Positions 45,194 through 55,025 of a stretch of DNA of 64,000 nucleotides are shown here, piece after piece (the stretch's first letter is position 1; each line of letters begins with the position of its first letter). This DNA comes from Siphonobacter sp. SORGH_AS_0500 (GTDB lineage Bacteria > Bacteroidota > Bacteroidia > Cytophagales > Spirosomataceae). Where the stretch lies: assembly GCF_002838835.1 (NCBI RefSeq), contig NZ_NHPP01000005.1:62001-126000 (forward strand), written 5' to 3'. Under the pieces are notes generated by a model, which was not told the DNA's origin, ran no database searches, and worked only from the letters and a program-made list of their open reading frames with translations. A program made the translations under genes and the position numbers.

Positions 45194-46536
45194 ATGACGC
45201 CTCCTTCACAAGCCCAGTGGTTCGGCCATCCGAAAGGTCTTTTTGTCCTTTTTATGACCGAACTTTGGGAACGATTCAGTTACTACGGCATGCGTGCCAT
45301 TCTGGTTCTATACCTCACCGCTTCAGTTACCGGTGCGAACCCCGGACTCGGCTGGACCAATACTGAAGCACTTACTTTCTATGGCTGGTACGGCTTTAGC
45401 GTCTACATGGCCAGTTTGCCCGGCGGCTACCTCGCCGATCGCTTTTTAGGGCAGAAAAAAACCGTTTTAATTGGAGCGTTACTGCTGGCATTAGGGCATT
45501 TAACATTAGCCTTCCAGAACATGCAGGCCTTTTACGGCGGTATTTTCCTGATTGTACTCGGTGTGGGCTTGCTGAAACCTAATATTTCGACGATGGTAGG
45601 TGGGTTATACGCTCAACATGATATACGTCGGGATAAGGGATTTACAATTTTTTACATCGGCATTAACCTAGGGGCGGCGTTTGCTCCGATTCTGGTGGGC
45701 TGGGTGGCCTACCAATACGGCTGGCACTACGGCTTTGCTCTGGCGGGCATTGGCATGTTGTTAAGCCTGATTCTCTACGCTCAGGGTCAAAAGCATCTGG
45801 TAGGTGTGGGTGACTTTCTCGGCAAAAGTAGCCACGCGGAAGATCGTGCCAAACTTCGTCAGCCGCTAACTCAAGTCGAAAAAGACCGCATCTGGGTGTT
45901 GTTACTTTCTTTCCTGATTGTGGTTACGTTCTGGGGAGCTTACGAACAGGCCGGAGGATTAATGAACCTTTATGCCGAGCAAAAACCAATCGTCATTTAT
46001 TGGGCATGGAAATTCCGGCTTCCTGGTTTCAGTCCTTAACGGGCTTTTTTGTTATCTCACTAGGTACGTTGATTGCTAATTTCTGGACTCGCCGGGCTTT
46101 GAAAGGCAAAGAAAGTTCGTCATTAGCGAAAATGGCCATTGGTACCATGATCATGGGTTCCGGCTTTTTCTTCATGACTGCCGCTGCTCTGCAGTACGAG
46201 CAAACGGGTCAGGCTGCCATGTACTGGCTCATTCTGGCTTATTTATTTCACGTAATAGGCGAGCTTTCTTCGTCTCCCGTAGCGTTATCTTTCATCACCA
46301 AACTGGCTCCGGCTCAATATGCTTCGATCATCATGGGAGCCTACTGGGCGGCAACCGGACTCGGCGAGAAGCTGGCGGGTATGATTGGAGCGTATTCCGA
46401 ACACTGGGGCGAACTTCAGACCTTCACGGGCATTGCCATTTTCTGTATACTTTTTGGCGGATTAATTCTCTTGTTACTCAAACCACTCAAACGCCTTACA
46501 CACGGGGCCGACGATGATACCTTGATAGAGTCCTGA
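45194..46536 (+). CDS. POT/PTR-family proton-dependent peptide transporter, frameshifted
   Basis: Inner-membrane di/tripeptide-proton symporter. POT signatures: LWERFSYYGMRAILVLYLTA (the ExxERF-type helix 1), GGYLADRFLGQKKTVLIG, and GINLGAAFAPILVGWVAY with FYIGINLG (PTR2 signature). The frame breaks near 45972: frame one turns to nonsense after LYAEQ and stops at 46039, while TNRHLLGMEIPASWFQSLTG continues one frame over. An extra A in the run of five A (about 45977-45981) restores about 447 aa. The conserved WFQSLTGFFVISLGTLIANF lies after the break. Confidence 0.9.
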
Positions 46537-46541
46537 CTCAG

Positions 46542-46577
46542 AAAAACCTCCCAAATTCGACGATTTGGGAGGTTTTT
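46542..46577 (+). terminator. Terminator after the peptide transporter
   Basis: AAAAACCTCCCAAAT (46542-46556) pairs perfectly with ATTTGGGAGGTTTTT (46563-46577). Confidence 0.9.
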
Positions 46578-46720
46578 ACTTTACAGCGGCATTATTTTGA
46601 AACTAAGGCTATTCGTTTATCACATAAAAAGCGTATTTCATACAATATTTTCAACTTAATGAACCCAAAGTCCACGGTTTCAATTATTATTCCAATTGCC
46701 ATGAATTAATAGTCCTGCTA

Positions 46721-49093
46721 ATGGATACCCATTTGAATCTCCCCGAAATTCCCGCTCATCCGATGGACCTTCGGTTATCTTTCAAGCCTTTTATTAAGTA
46801 CTTAACGCAACGAAAGGCTACTATTCCCGCCGGCGACGTGCAGTCGCAAGTGGTTGATTATTTACTGGAACAACTAAATCCACTTATCCCCGCCGACTCT
46901 ATTGAGGAAACCTATACGCCCGATCAGCTTGAAGCCATTGCCCAGTTACTGAAGTTAAGCGTGTTGCCCATCGTGGGTACGGAGCGGGAAATTCCCTATG
47001 CCTTTGGACTCCCCATCCCACTGGAGCTTTTTCACGCTTCGGATACCTTCATCCAATACATTACCCCTGCTTTGGAAATGGGGAATGAAGAACATAAAAA
47101 CCCCACGGATAAGCTTCGCTACTTTTATCAGCTGATTCTGGAAAACTGTTATACTATTCGGTTTATAAAGGAGTTAACTCCATCCATATCCTTTCAGAAA
47201 ACGGAACGTGGCATTACGAAATATTACCGACTAAAGGTAAATGTCAATTTCGTAGAGCCACAGTATTATCAATCTGAATTACCCCCGCTGCAAAATGAGT
47301 GGGTGGAGTTTGCGAAAGGGTACCGCTCTTTCGAGCAAATGACTTCTACCCTACCTCTTCATTTGTTTACACTCTCTGGTTTTTGTGTGTTTCTGGTGGA
47401 AGACATTACGGAAGAAAGTTCCTTACAGCAGTTGAAAGAGGTTTTTATCCATTTACAAACGGATTCCGAAGAACTTATTTATAACCGTTTCGAGAAAGCC
47501 TTACGTGACTTGTGCGGTCTTCCTGACATTCATATCGGGTTGATGCCTTTCTTTAAGGTAAACGATACGTACGTTTTTCATCCGCAGTTTAGTAACCGAA
47601 GCGTTTTCTTCACGCAAATTCGAACGTGCGAACAGCACGGTGATTTACTTCAACAGCCTGACATTCAGAAAACCATTGCTCAGCGATTAAAGCAGCACGA
47701 TCATCCACACCTGTTTTGCGATTTAAATCAATTTGCTGAACCAGAGTTACGATTACTGCATAACAACGGATTAAAAAGTTTCATGCTTTACCCCATTAAA
47801 GCAGGCGATGAATTGATTGGAGTTATTGAAATGGCTTCCGAAAACGCCGACTCACTGGGAGAAGAAGTCCTCTTTAAAGTTGAGAAAGTAGTGCCACTGG
47901 TGCGGGAGTTACTGTTGTTTCAGATTAATGAATTCAACAAAAATGTGGATCGGTTAATCCGACAGCGTTTTACGTCCCTGCAACCCGCGGTGGAGTGGAA
48001 ATTCAATGAGGTAGCCTGGCAATACCTGAAAGCGGGGAACCGCAAGCCTACTCAGCCAGAACTTGCCCGCGTCCGTTTTCCGCAGGTATATCCACTTTAC
48101 GGAGCCGTTGACATTCGAAACTCTTCCAGTGAACGTCACCGGGCCGTTCGGCACGATTTGAGCCAGCAATTATCCGGCGTTGAGCAATTGCTGGAAAAAG
48201 TAAAAGAGCGGGAGTATCGCCACGAGGCTTTGCTGGAATGGAATAAGCATTATCAGAATGTACTGCTACTAGACCTTAGTCCTGACGATGAAGAGAGTAT
48301 TACTTTGTTTTTGATTCAGCAGGTAAGCCCCTATTTACGGCATTTGCAGCAATCTCAGAAAGAACTTCAGGAGCCAATTGAATCTTACTTCAGGCAAACC
48401 GATCCGCAGAGCGGGATTTTTCACCGGGCTCAGCGAGATTACGAACAAAGTCTGGACTGGATCAACTCGACCGTTAACAGTTACATCGAACAGGAAGAAC
48501 AAAAACTTCAGTCGGTCTATCCGCATTACTTCGAAAAGTACCGGACGGACGGCATGGAATATAATATCTACGTCGGTCAGTCCATTGCTCCAAAAACCCC
48601 TTTTGTAGCGGATGATCTGCGTCGGCTTCGTTTGTGGCAATTAACGTCCATGATCGAAATGGCTCAGTTAACCCATCGCTTACTACCGCATCTGCCCCTT
48701 CCTTTACAAACCACGCAGTTGATCCTGGCTCATGCTCAACCCGTTGCCATTAGTTTCCGCGAAGACGAGCATCGTTTTGATGTAGAAGGTTCGTACAGCA
48801 TTCGTTACGAAGTTATTAAAAAACGGATCGATAAAGCCGTGGTTTTGGGCAGTGGAGAACGCCTGACGCAGCCCGACCAGATTGCTCTGGTGTACATGAA
48901 TCAGCAGGAAATTTCGGATTTTTTACCGCTGATTCATCAGTTACAGGAGAAAAATCAGATTGCGGCTGAAATTGAATACCTTGAACTTGAACCCGTTCAG
49001 GGACTAGTAGGCCTGAAAGCCATTCGACTTCGAATCCAGTATACAAACTCGGCCCCGGTGCAGGATTTACAACTGGAACAGGTCAGACTATAA
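46721..49093 (+). CDS. Large GAF-domain protein of unknown function
   Basis: 790 aa, cytosolic (no signal or membrane helix). The region about residues 250-410 resembles a GAF ligand-binding domain (NRFEKALRDLCGLPDIHIGL, then HLFCDLNQFAEPELRLLHNN and MLYPIKAGDELIGVIEMAS). Flanking parts are mainly helical (LLEKVKEREYRHEALLEWNK) and have no clear family. It is the first gene of a set with a phosphoesterase-BamA fusion (16 bp after) and an HD-Pycsar-effector protein (36 bp after that), which suggests a nucleotide- or stress-signalling operon. Confidence 0.7.
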   Translation: MDTHLNLPEIPAHPMDLRLSFKPFIKYLTQRKATIPAGDVQSQVVDYLLEQLNPLIPADSIEETYTPDQLEAIAQLLKLSVLPIVGTEREIPYAFGLPIPLELFHASDTFIQYITPALEMGNEEHKNPTDKLRYFYQLILENCYTIRFIKELTPSISFQKTERGITKYYRLKVNVNFVEPQYYQSELPPLQNEWVEFAKGYRSFEQMTSTLPLHLFTLSGFCVFLVEDITEESSLQQLKEVFIHLQTDSEELIYNRFEKALRDLCGLPDIHIGLMPFFKVNDTYVFHPQFSNRSVFFTQIRTCEQHGDLLQQPDIQKTIAQRLKQHDHPHLFCDLNQFAEPELRLLHNNGLKSFMLYPIKAGDELIGVIEMASENADSLGEEVLFKVEKVVPLVRELLLFQINEFNKNVDRLIRQRFTSLQPAVEWKFNEVAWQYLKAGNRKPTQPELARVRFPQVYPLYGAVDIRNSSSERHRAVRHDLSQQLSGVEQLLEKVKEREYRHEALLEWNKHYQNVLLLDLSPDDEESITLFLIQQVSPYLRHLQQSQKELQEPIESYFRQTDPQSGIFHRAQRDYEQSLDWINSTVNSYIEQEEQKLQSVYPHYFEKYRTDGMEYNIYVGQSIAPKTPFVADDLRRLRLWQLTSMIEMAQLTHRLLPHLPLPLQTTQLILAHAQPVAISFREDEHRFDVEGSYSIRYEVIKKRIDKAVVLGSGERLTQPDQIALVYMNQQEISDFLPLIHQLQEKNQIAAEIEYLELEPVQGLVGLKAIRLRIQYTNSAPVQDLQLEQVRL

Positions 49094-49109
49094 CTCAGAT
49101 AATGAACGG

Positions 49110-52100
49110 ATGAATACCTTCCTGAACTTATATAAATTAATAGCATTCTTAGGATTAGCTTTCTTCCTTTCATCGGGCCTTACCTACGCTCAGCAGACCA
49201 GACCTGATTCGGTTCGGCATCGGTTGGTATTAATTGGTGATGCGGGGCGGTTATACAAGGGGAAAAATCCGGTGGTAGATGCCGTTCGCAATCGGTATTC
49301 CTTTGACGATCCACATACGACACTTTTGTATCTGGGAGATAACGTATATCCCAGAGGTTTATCTGATTCAAGCTCGCCGGATTATGATTCACTAACAACG
49401 ATTTTGCGGTACCAGGCTGCCTTAGGGCTCAACAAATCGTCTCAGGTTCTATTCATTCCAGGTAACCACGACTGGAGCAAAGATCACGCCGACGGATGGG
49501 AAAAAATCAAACGGCAGGGCCAGTGGCTTGACAGTTTGCACGCTCCCAATATCCAGCTCTTGCCCAAAGGCGGCTGCCCCGGACCGGAACTGGTGAACCT
49601 CAATGAGCATCTGGTATTGATTATTATTGATACCCAATGGTGGTTACACCCTAACGAAAAGCCGGGGAAAGAATCGGATTGTGCCTGTAAAACCCAGGAT
49701 GAAGTGGTCGCCCGACTTTCGGAACTGGTTTACCTGAATAAAGATAAAGGTATTATTCTGGCTACGCACCAGCCCTTTCGTAGTTATGGCATTCACGGAG
49801 GTTACTATACGCTAAAGCAACATATTTTTCCGCTGACGGATATAAACCCCAAGCTTTACATTCCTTTACCCCTCATCGGTTCTATCTATCCGATTGCCCG
49901 GGGCGTGTTTGGAACGGTTCAGGATTTACCCAACCCTATTTACAAACACATGGCCCAAGTGCTGGAAAAGGCCCTGGAGCCCGCCCCCAACGTCGTGTTT
50001 GTCTCAGGACACGACCATGCCCTCCAACACATCGTTGATCATAATCGGAATTTCATTGTTAGTGGGTCAGGCATCAATCGGGAACGGGTAAAAAAGGGTA
50101 AGAAAGCTTCATTCGTGAGTGGCGAATGGGGTTATGTCGTTCTTGATGAATTAACGGATGGTCGCGTTCGGTCAGATTTTTATACGGTTAATGAAGCCGC
50201 CGAGGCTACGCTGGCTCACTCGGCTACACTTTTCAGGATTAACTTGACAACGCCATCAAGTTCTACTCGAACGCCCACCCAAACCTGGCCTGATTCGGTT
50301 CACGTTTCTATCGCGTCGGATTACGATAAAGTCAGCAGATTTCATCGGCTTCTTTTTGGCGAAAATTACCGAAAAACCTGGGCTACGCCCGTTTCCTTTC
50401 CGGTTTTTGACATTAACAAGGTGGAGGGTGGATTTACGATTCTCCAACGCGGCGGCGGCCAGCAAACGAAATCATTACGACTGAAAGACGCTTCCGGTAA
50501 AGAATGGGTTTTGCGAACCATCCAGAAAGCCCCCGAAAAAGCCCTTCCCGATTACCTCCGCCAAACCGTTGCCCGCGATGTCATCCAGGATCAAATTTCG
50601 GCGGCTTTTCCCTTTGCTCCGCTGGTAGTTCCAGTTCTGGCCGAGGCGGCGGCGGTACCACATGCCCACCCACGGCTCTTTTTTGTGCCCGATGATCCAG
50701 CCCTGGGCATGTATGGCGTTGACTTTGCCAATACCGTTTGCTTGCTGGAGGAACGCAATCCTGATTCGGACAAAAGCGTAAGTACGCCGAAATTGCTGGA
50801 AGCTTTACAGAAAGACAATGATAATCAGGTTGACCAACAGGCCGTTTTGGAGGCTCGACTCCTGGATTTATTGATAGGCGACTGGGATCGACACGAGGAT
50901 CAATGGCGTTGGATTAGTCATAAAACTAAAAACGGGAAAGTCTATCAGCCCGTCCCCCGTGACCGCGATCAGGTCTTTTTCAAGTCTGATGGTTTATTCC
51001 CGTATATCGCTTCCCGTTCGTGGATTCAGCCCAAATTTCAGGGTTTTCGGGAAAATCTGTCCAACGTGAACGGTTTCATGTACAATGCCCGTTACTTTGA
51101 TCGGCTCTTTCTGAATAACTTAAGTCAGGCCGATTGGGAAAAGACGATTGCCAAACTTCAATCGGCCTGGAGCGATGCGGTGTTTGAAAAAGCCATCCAG
51201 ACCTTGCCCGATCCTATTCGCCGGCAATCGGGTGATGAAATTTTAAAAACGCTGAAAGCCCGCCGGGATCGCCTGCAAAAGTATGGCCTTACCTATTATC
51301 GTTTTTTAGCTAAAGAAGTAGACATTGCCGCTTCGGATAAGATGGAGCGGTTCAGTATTGAACACCAGAATGACGGCAAAATAGCTCTTCACATTTTCAA
51401 GATTGGCAAAGACAGTACGCTTAAACAGCAACTTTATTCCCGCCTTTTTGACCCCAAACAAACCCGCGAAATTCGCGTGTATGGACAGGCGGGCAACGAT
51501 CAGTTTATAGTGACGGGAAAATCATCCCGAAAAATAAAAATACGCATGATCGGCGGACCGGGTTTGGATCGGTATCAGGTGAACGAAAGCAAAAAATGTG
51601 AAAATCTGATTTATGACCTTTCCACGGAAAATAATACGTTTCCGAGCAGTCAAAACGCTCAGATTCATACCTCGACTTCGGCCAGTATTAACCACTTCGA
51701 TACGCACGCCTTTCAGTACGATCGACTCGCTCCCTTAGCTTCAGCGGGCTTTAACGTGGACGATGGCGTTTTGCTCGGTGCCGGCTTTCAGTTGACGAAG
51801 CATCATTTCCGCAAGGCTCCCTATGCCTCCATGAATCGGTTGTTAATCAGTCATGCCCTGGCCACCAACGCTACCGCCATTAAATACGACGGAATTTTCA
51901 CCAACGTACTTGGGAAAAATGATCTCTGGATTAATGCTATTTTGCGAGCCCCGGATAACGTTACCAACTTTTTTGGCATTGGAAATGAAACGGCCTATGA
52001 TAAAAATCGCCGCATCCGATACTACCGGACGCGTTACGATTTGAGCACGGTTGCCGTTACCTTAAAACGAAACCTGAGTCAGCAGGTACAGGTTACGGCT

Positions 52101-52772
52101 GGCCCGGTTTTTCAGTATTTCAACGTAGATCTTGAAGACAACAGAGGCCGCTTTCTGGAAGATTATCTAAACACCTTACCTGAAAACCGAACCTTTTTGC
52201 GGCAACAGGCCTACGCTGGGTTTCAGGCCTCGTTTTTAATTGATAATCGGAATCACCCCACCCTGCCTACCCGGGGACTGCACTGGGACACACGGGCAAC
52301 CACGTTGCAGGGTTTTGGTAATGATCGCAATCATTTGAGTCAGTTTACGACAGATCTTAGTATTCATGCCAGTTTCAGCCAAAAGGCCCGATTTGTGATT
52401 GTGAATCGTTTGGGCGGAGGATTAACGTACGGAAACCCAGCCTTTTATCAGTTACAGTACCTCGGTGGACAAGATAACCTTCGCGGTTTTCGAAAGTACC
52501 GTTTTGCCGGAGAAAAAATGGTCTATCATAATATCGAACTGCGAACGAAGCTTTTTGATTTCAACTCCTATTTATTCCCGGGAACGGTTGGTTTGACCCT
52601 CTTCAATGACGTAGGTCGCGTATGGGCCAGGAATGAAACCTCCCAAAAATGGCACGATGGTTACGGAGCCGGGCTGTATATTTCACCAGCTCAACTCCTG
52701 ATTTTTAATGCCTCCGTGGCTTTTTCCAACGAAGGTGCTTTACCGTATGCCTCGCTGGGTTTCCGTTTTTAA
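49110..52772 (+). CDS. Calcineurin-like phosphoesterase fused to BamA/TamA-type outer-membrane barrel
   Basis: 1220 aa with signal peptide (ends SGLTYAQQT). N-terminal metallophosphoesterase: LIGDAGR (Asp44), YLGDNVYP (Asp77), IPGNHDWSKD (Asn119-His120-Asp121) and VSGHDHALQH (His pair), the five-block calcineurin pattern. A middle domain (about 400-800) contains KDASGKEWVLRTIQKAPEKA and RDRDQVFFKSDG. The C-terminal 350 residues form a surface-antigen/D15 barrel: GFNVDDGVLLGAGFQLTKHH, then LGGQDNLRGFRKYRFAGEKM, ending YASLGFRF with terminal Phe. The enzyme would face the periplasm or surface. Substrate unknown. Confidence 0.85.
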   Translation: MNTFLNLYKLIAFLGLAFFLSSGLTYAQQTRPDSVRHRLVLIGDAGRLYKGKNPVVDAVRNRYSFDDPHTTLLYLGDNVYPRGLSDSSSPDYDSLTTILRYQAALGLNKSSQVLFIPGNHDWSKDHADGWEKIKRQGQWLDSLHAPNIQLLPKGGCPGPELVNLNEHLVLIIIDTQWWLHPNEKPGKESDCACKTQDEVVARLSELVYLNKDKGIILATHQPFRSYGIHGGYYTLKQHIFPLTDINPKLYIPLPLIGSIYPIARGVFGTVQDLPNPIYKHMAQVLEKALEPAPNVVFVSGHDHALQHIVDHNRNFIVSGSGINRERVKKGKKASFVSGEWGYVVLDELTDGRVRSDFYTVNEAAEATLAHSATLFRINLTTPSSSTRTPTQTWPDSVHVSIASDYDKVSRFHRLLFGENYRKTWATPVSFPVFDINKVEGGFTILQRGGGQQTKSLRLKDASGKEWVLRTIQKAPEKALPDYLRQTVARDVIQDQISAAFPFAPLVVPVLAEAAAVPHAHPRLFFVPDDPALGMYGVDFANTVCLLEERNPDSDKSVSTPKLLEALQKDNDNQVDQQAVLEARLLDLLIGDWDRHEDQWRWISHKTKNGKVYQPVPRDRDQVFFKSDGLFPYIASRSWIQPKFQGFRENLSNVNGFMYNARYFDRLFLNNLSQADWEKTIAKLQSAWSDAVFEKAIQTLPDPIRRQSGDEILKTLKARRDRLQKYGLTYYRFLAKEVDIAASDKMERFSIEHQNDGKIALHIFKIGKDSTLKQQLYSRLFDPKQTREIRVYGQAGNDQFIVTGKSSRKIKIRMIGGPGLDRYQVNESKKCENLIYDLSTENNTFPSSQNAQIHTSTSASINHFDTHAFQYDRLAPLASAGFNVDDGVLLGAGFQLTKHHFRKAPYASMNRLLISHALATNATAIKYDGIFTNVLGKNDLWINAILRAPDNVTNFFGIGNETAYDKNRRIRYYRTRYDLSTVAVTLKRNLSQQVQVTAGPVFQYFNVDLEDNRGRFLEDYLNTLPENRTFLRQQAYAGFQASFLIDNRNHPTLPTRGLHWDTRATTLQGFGNDRNHLSQFTTDLSIHASFSQKARFVIVNRLGGGLTYGNPAFYQLQYLGGQDNLRGFRKYRFAGEKMVYHNIELRTKLFDFNSYLFPGTVGLTLFNDVGRVWARNETSQKWHDGYGAGLYISPAQLLIFNASVAFSNEGALPYASLGFRF

Positions 52773-52808
52773 GCATAAACCTTTTACCTTACCAAAAAAA
52801 TTGATGTA

Positions 52809-53978
52809 ATGATGGAGTTGGATTTTTCTCAGGTTGAAGCACATGTCGTTCAGACGTATCAGGATCGAGTGGTCCCTGAGCTGGTCTATCATACCCTAAC
52901 GCATACACGGGAAGTCGTAGCAGCGGTACATACCCTCAGTCAGCATTATCAGTTGAGTACAGAACCTTATCAGATCTTGATGGCAGCCGCGTGGTTTCAT
53001 GATTTGGGTTACCTCTATGGTTCAGCCGCCGAGCATGAACAGAAAAGTGCTGAACTAGCCGCCGATTATCTGAACAAGAAAGGCTTTAGTGACTCTTTCA
53101 TAGCTCAGGTTCGGGCCTGCATTTTAGCCACCCGGATGCCTCAAAAACCGAATACTTTGCTTGAAGAAATCATCTGCGATGCCGATCTGTGTCACCTGGC
53201 TAGTGCTGATTACAAAGAAAAATCGAAACTGCTACGGCAGGAAGTAGAATTACTGAAGGGCTATACGCTTTCGGGAGCAGACTGGCGAACGGCGAATATA
53301 CTGTTTTTTCAGAATCACCAGTATTTCACCCACTACGCCCGCAGCATCTACCAGTCGGGTAAAACCGCCAACCTTGAACGCTTACTGGAAAAACAGGATA
53401 AAAAAGAGCAAACAGAAGTTCCTGAAAAAAAGAAAAAGAAAGATAACCCCGAACGTGGCATCGAAACGATGTTCCGCACTACCTCTTCCAATCACCTTCG
53501 ACTGAGTGAAATTGCGGATAGTAAAGCGAACATCATGATTTCCGTCAATTCAATCATGGTATCAGTTGTGGTGTCGGTGCTTTCGCATCGTCTTGAAAAT
53601 CACCCTTCTTTGATTCCCCCTACGGCTCTGTTTTTATCAACGGCAGTCCTTACCATCATCTTTTCCGTACTGGCAACGCGACCTAACGTTACGCAGGGGA
53701 CCTTTAGCCGGGAAGACATTGAGCAGCAAAAAGCGAATTTGCTATTCTTCGGTAACTTTTATAACATGAGTCTTAAAGATTACGAACACGGGATCTCGGC
53801 CATGATGCATAATTCCGATTTTTTATACGGCAGTATGACTCGTGATATTTATTATCTGGGTGTGGTTTTAGGTAAGAAATATAAGCTTCTTCGCATTGCC
53901 TATAACATATTTATGTTTGGTTTTGTGGCTTCCATTCTGGCCTATTTGTACGTGTTTCTGTTCATTGATGAAGCGTAG
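52809..53978 (+). CDS. HD-domain protein fused to a Pycsar-effector-like (DUF5706) membrane domain
   Basis: 389 aa. The N-terminal HD phosphohydrolase shows YHTLTHTREV (His32), AAAWFHDLGYLYG (His64, Asp65) and EEIICDADLCHLA (Asp124/126). A lysine-rich linker (about residues 197-215) leads to the PycTM-type domain: FRTTSSNHLRLSEIADSKAN, then IMISVNSIMVSVVVSVLSHR with helix 1, a second helix (TALFLSTAVLTIIFSVLAT) and a C-terminal helix. The effector half is like the membrane effectors of cUMP/cCMP (Pycsar) phage defence, but there is no cyclase gene beside it. The HD half could degrade a nucleotide signal. Gene order with the GAF and BamA-fusion genes supports one operon. Confidence 0.8.
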   Translation: MMELDFSQVEAHVVQTYQDRVVPELVYHTLTHTREVVAAVHTLSQHYQLSTEPYQILMAAAWFHDLGYLYGSAAEHEQKSAELAADYLNKKGFSDSFIAQVRACILATRMPQKPNTLLEEIICDADLCHLASADYKEKSKLLRQEVELLKGYTLSGADWRTANILFFQNHQYFTHYARSIYQSGKTANLERLLEKQDKKEQTEVPEKKKKKDNPERGIETMFRTTSSNHLRLSEIADSKANIMISVNSIMVSVVVSVLSHRLENHPSLIPPTALFLSTAVLTIIFSVLATRPNVTQGTFSREDIEQQKANLLFFGNFYNMSLKDYEHGISAMMHNSDFLYGSMTRDIYYLGVVLGKKYKLLRIAYNIFMFGFVASILAYLYVFLFIDEA

Positions 53979-54044
53979 AATGAATGCACAAAACTTAGTT
54001 TTATCTATGCTAATAAGCTAAGGATTAGCCGATTCAGTTCATCA

Positions 54045-54278
54045 ATGAAAAAATACATTGTAAGCGTTGCGAAATCTATTAGATAGCCTGTTGGCCTTGT
54101 CTTCTTAACTGAATTGAAAAGTGTAAAGCAGCCCCTTCAGGTTCCTGAATACCTGAAATTGATGAAAACACAGAACAAGCCTTACCGGGTTTTCGCTGAA
54201 AGTTTACAAGTAGGGAAAATTCAGGAGGTTTCGGCTGATACAAGTTTTGAAGTCTTTTATATCAACGATAATAAGTAA
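54045..54278 (+). pseudogene. Small ORF interrupted by an in-frame amber codon
   Basis: In the 630-bp gap 53979-54610, ATG 54045 opens MKKYIVSVAKSIR, hits TAG at 54084, and continues in the same frame to TAA at 54278. The second part, LKSVKQPLQVPEYLKLMKTQ to FEVFYINDNK, is a plausible coding stretch, possibly translated alone from the TTG at 54114. Either a nonsense mutation, a chance frame, or a small gene with its own start. No family recognised. Confidence 0.3.
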
Positions 54279-54533
54279 TGAATAGCATAACGAATCACCG
54301 TTATTTGTTAGTAGTTCAAAGGCGTATAGGTATACTAGTTCAAAACCTAATCTCTCGGTGTTTTTGTAAAATACATCCTGTGAATTAATTACGGTCAGGC
54401 CTCTGTTTTAATACTGATCCATTTTTATTACTTTACACATTCATCTGATCTATGCTAATCACTAATTGATGTGATATAGGTCTACATAAGTCAGAAAATT
54501 AGCAAATGAAAATAGAGTTAATAAGATTAAGTG

Positions 54534-54541
54534 TATTTTTG
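54534..54541 (+). promoter_or_regulatory. -7 box of the response-regulator gene
   Basis: TATTTTTG matches TAnnTTTG exactly, 69 bp before the start codon. Confidence 0.45.
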
Positions 54542-54610
54542 TCCAGTTAGTAAATAATTACTATTCCCATTTTGGGTCCTATTACCCTACTACCCCGCTC
54601 TTATAAATTT

Positions 54611-55021
54611 ATGTCTAGCTCCTTTGTTATTCTGGTTGTTGAAGATGATGATGATGACCGCCTCTTGCTCGAAACAGCCATGCATAAGTCCAAGTTGAAC
54701 TGCCAACTGGCTTTTGCCCGGGATGGAGAAAATGCTCTTGACATGCTGGAAACGATGGAGACGCCTCCTGCCCTGATTATAACTGACTTGAACATGCCTT
54801 TCATGGACGGCATGGAGTTTGTACGGGAACTCAAGAACTCTTCCAGCTGGTCTAAAATACCCGTAATCATGCTGTCTACCACCACGACTGAGTCTACGAT
54901 CCGACAGGCTTACGACAATGGAGTCAGTAGTTTTATCAGCAAACCTCCTACGTTTGAAGGTTTACAGCAAGTCTGGCAACAATTATATAAGTCGTGGGTG
55001 ATGCCGACCCAGGGCAGTTAA
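54611..55021 (+). CDS. Single-domain response regulator (receiver)
   Basis: 136 aa from ATG 54611 (the frame opens at 54572 without a good start). Receiver only: FVILVVEDDDDDRLLLETAM with the acidic pocket, phospho-acceptor Asp59 in LIITDLNMPFMDG, Thr/Ser in IPVIMLSTTTTES, and the conserved Lys in FISKPPTFEG. No output domain, so it works through protein contact, like CheY or Rcp1. It ends 4 bp before the end of the convergent histidine kinase gene, its likely partner. Confidence 0.9.
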   Translation: MSSSFVILVVEDDDDDRLLLETAMHKSKLNCQLAFARDGENALDMLETMETPPALIITDLNMPFMDGMEFVRELKNSSSWSKIPVIMLSTTTTESTIRQAYDNGVSSFISKPPTFEGLQQVWQQLYKSWVMPTQGS

Positions 55022-55025
55022 GAGC

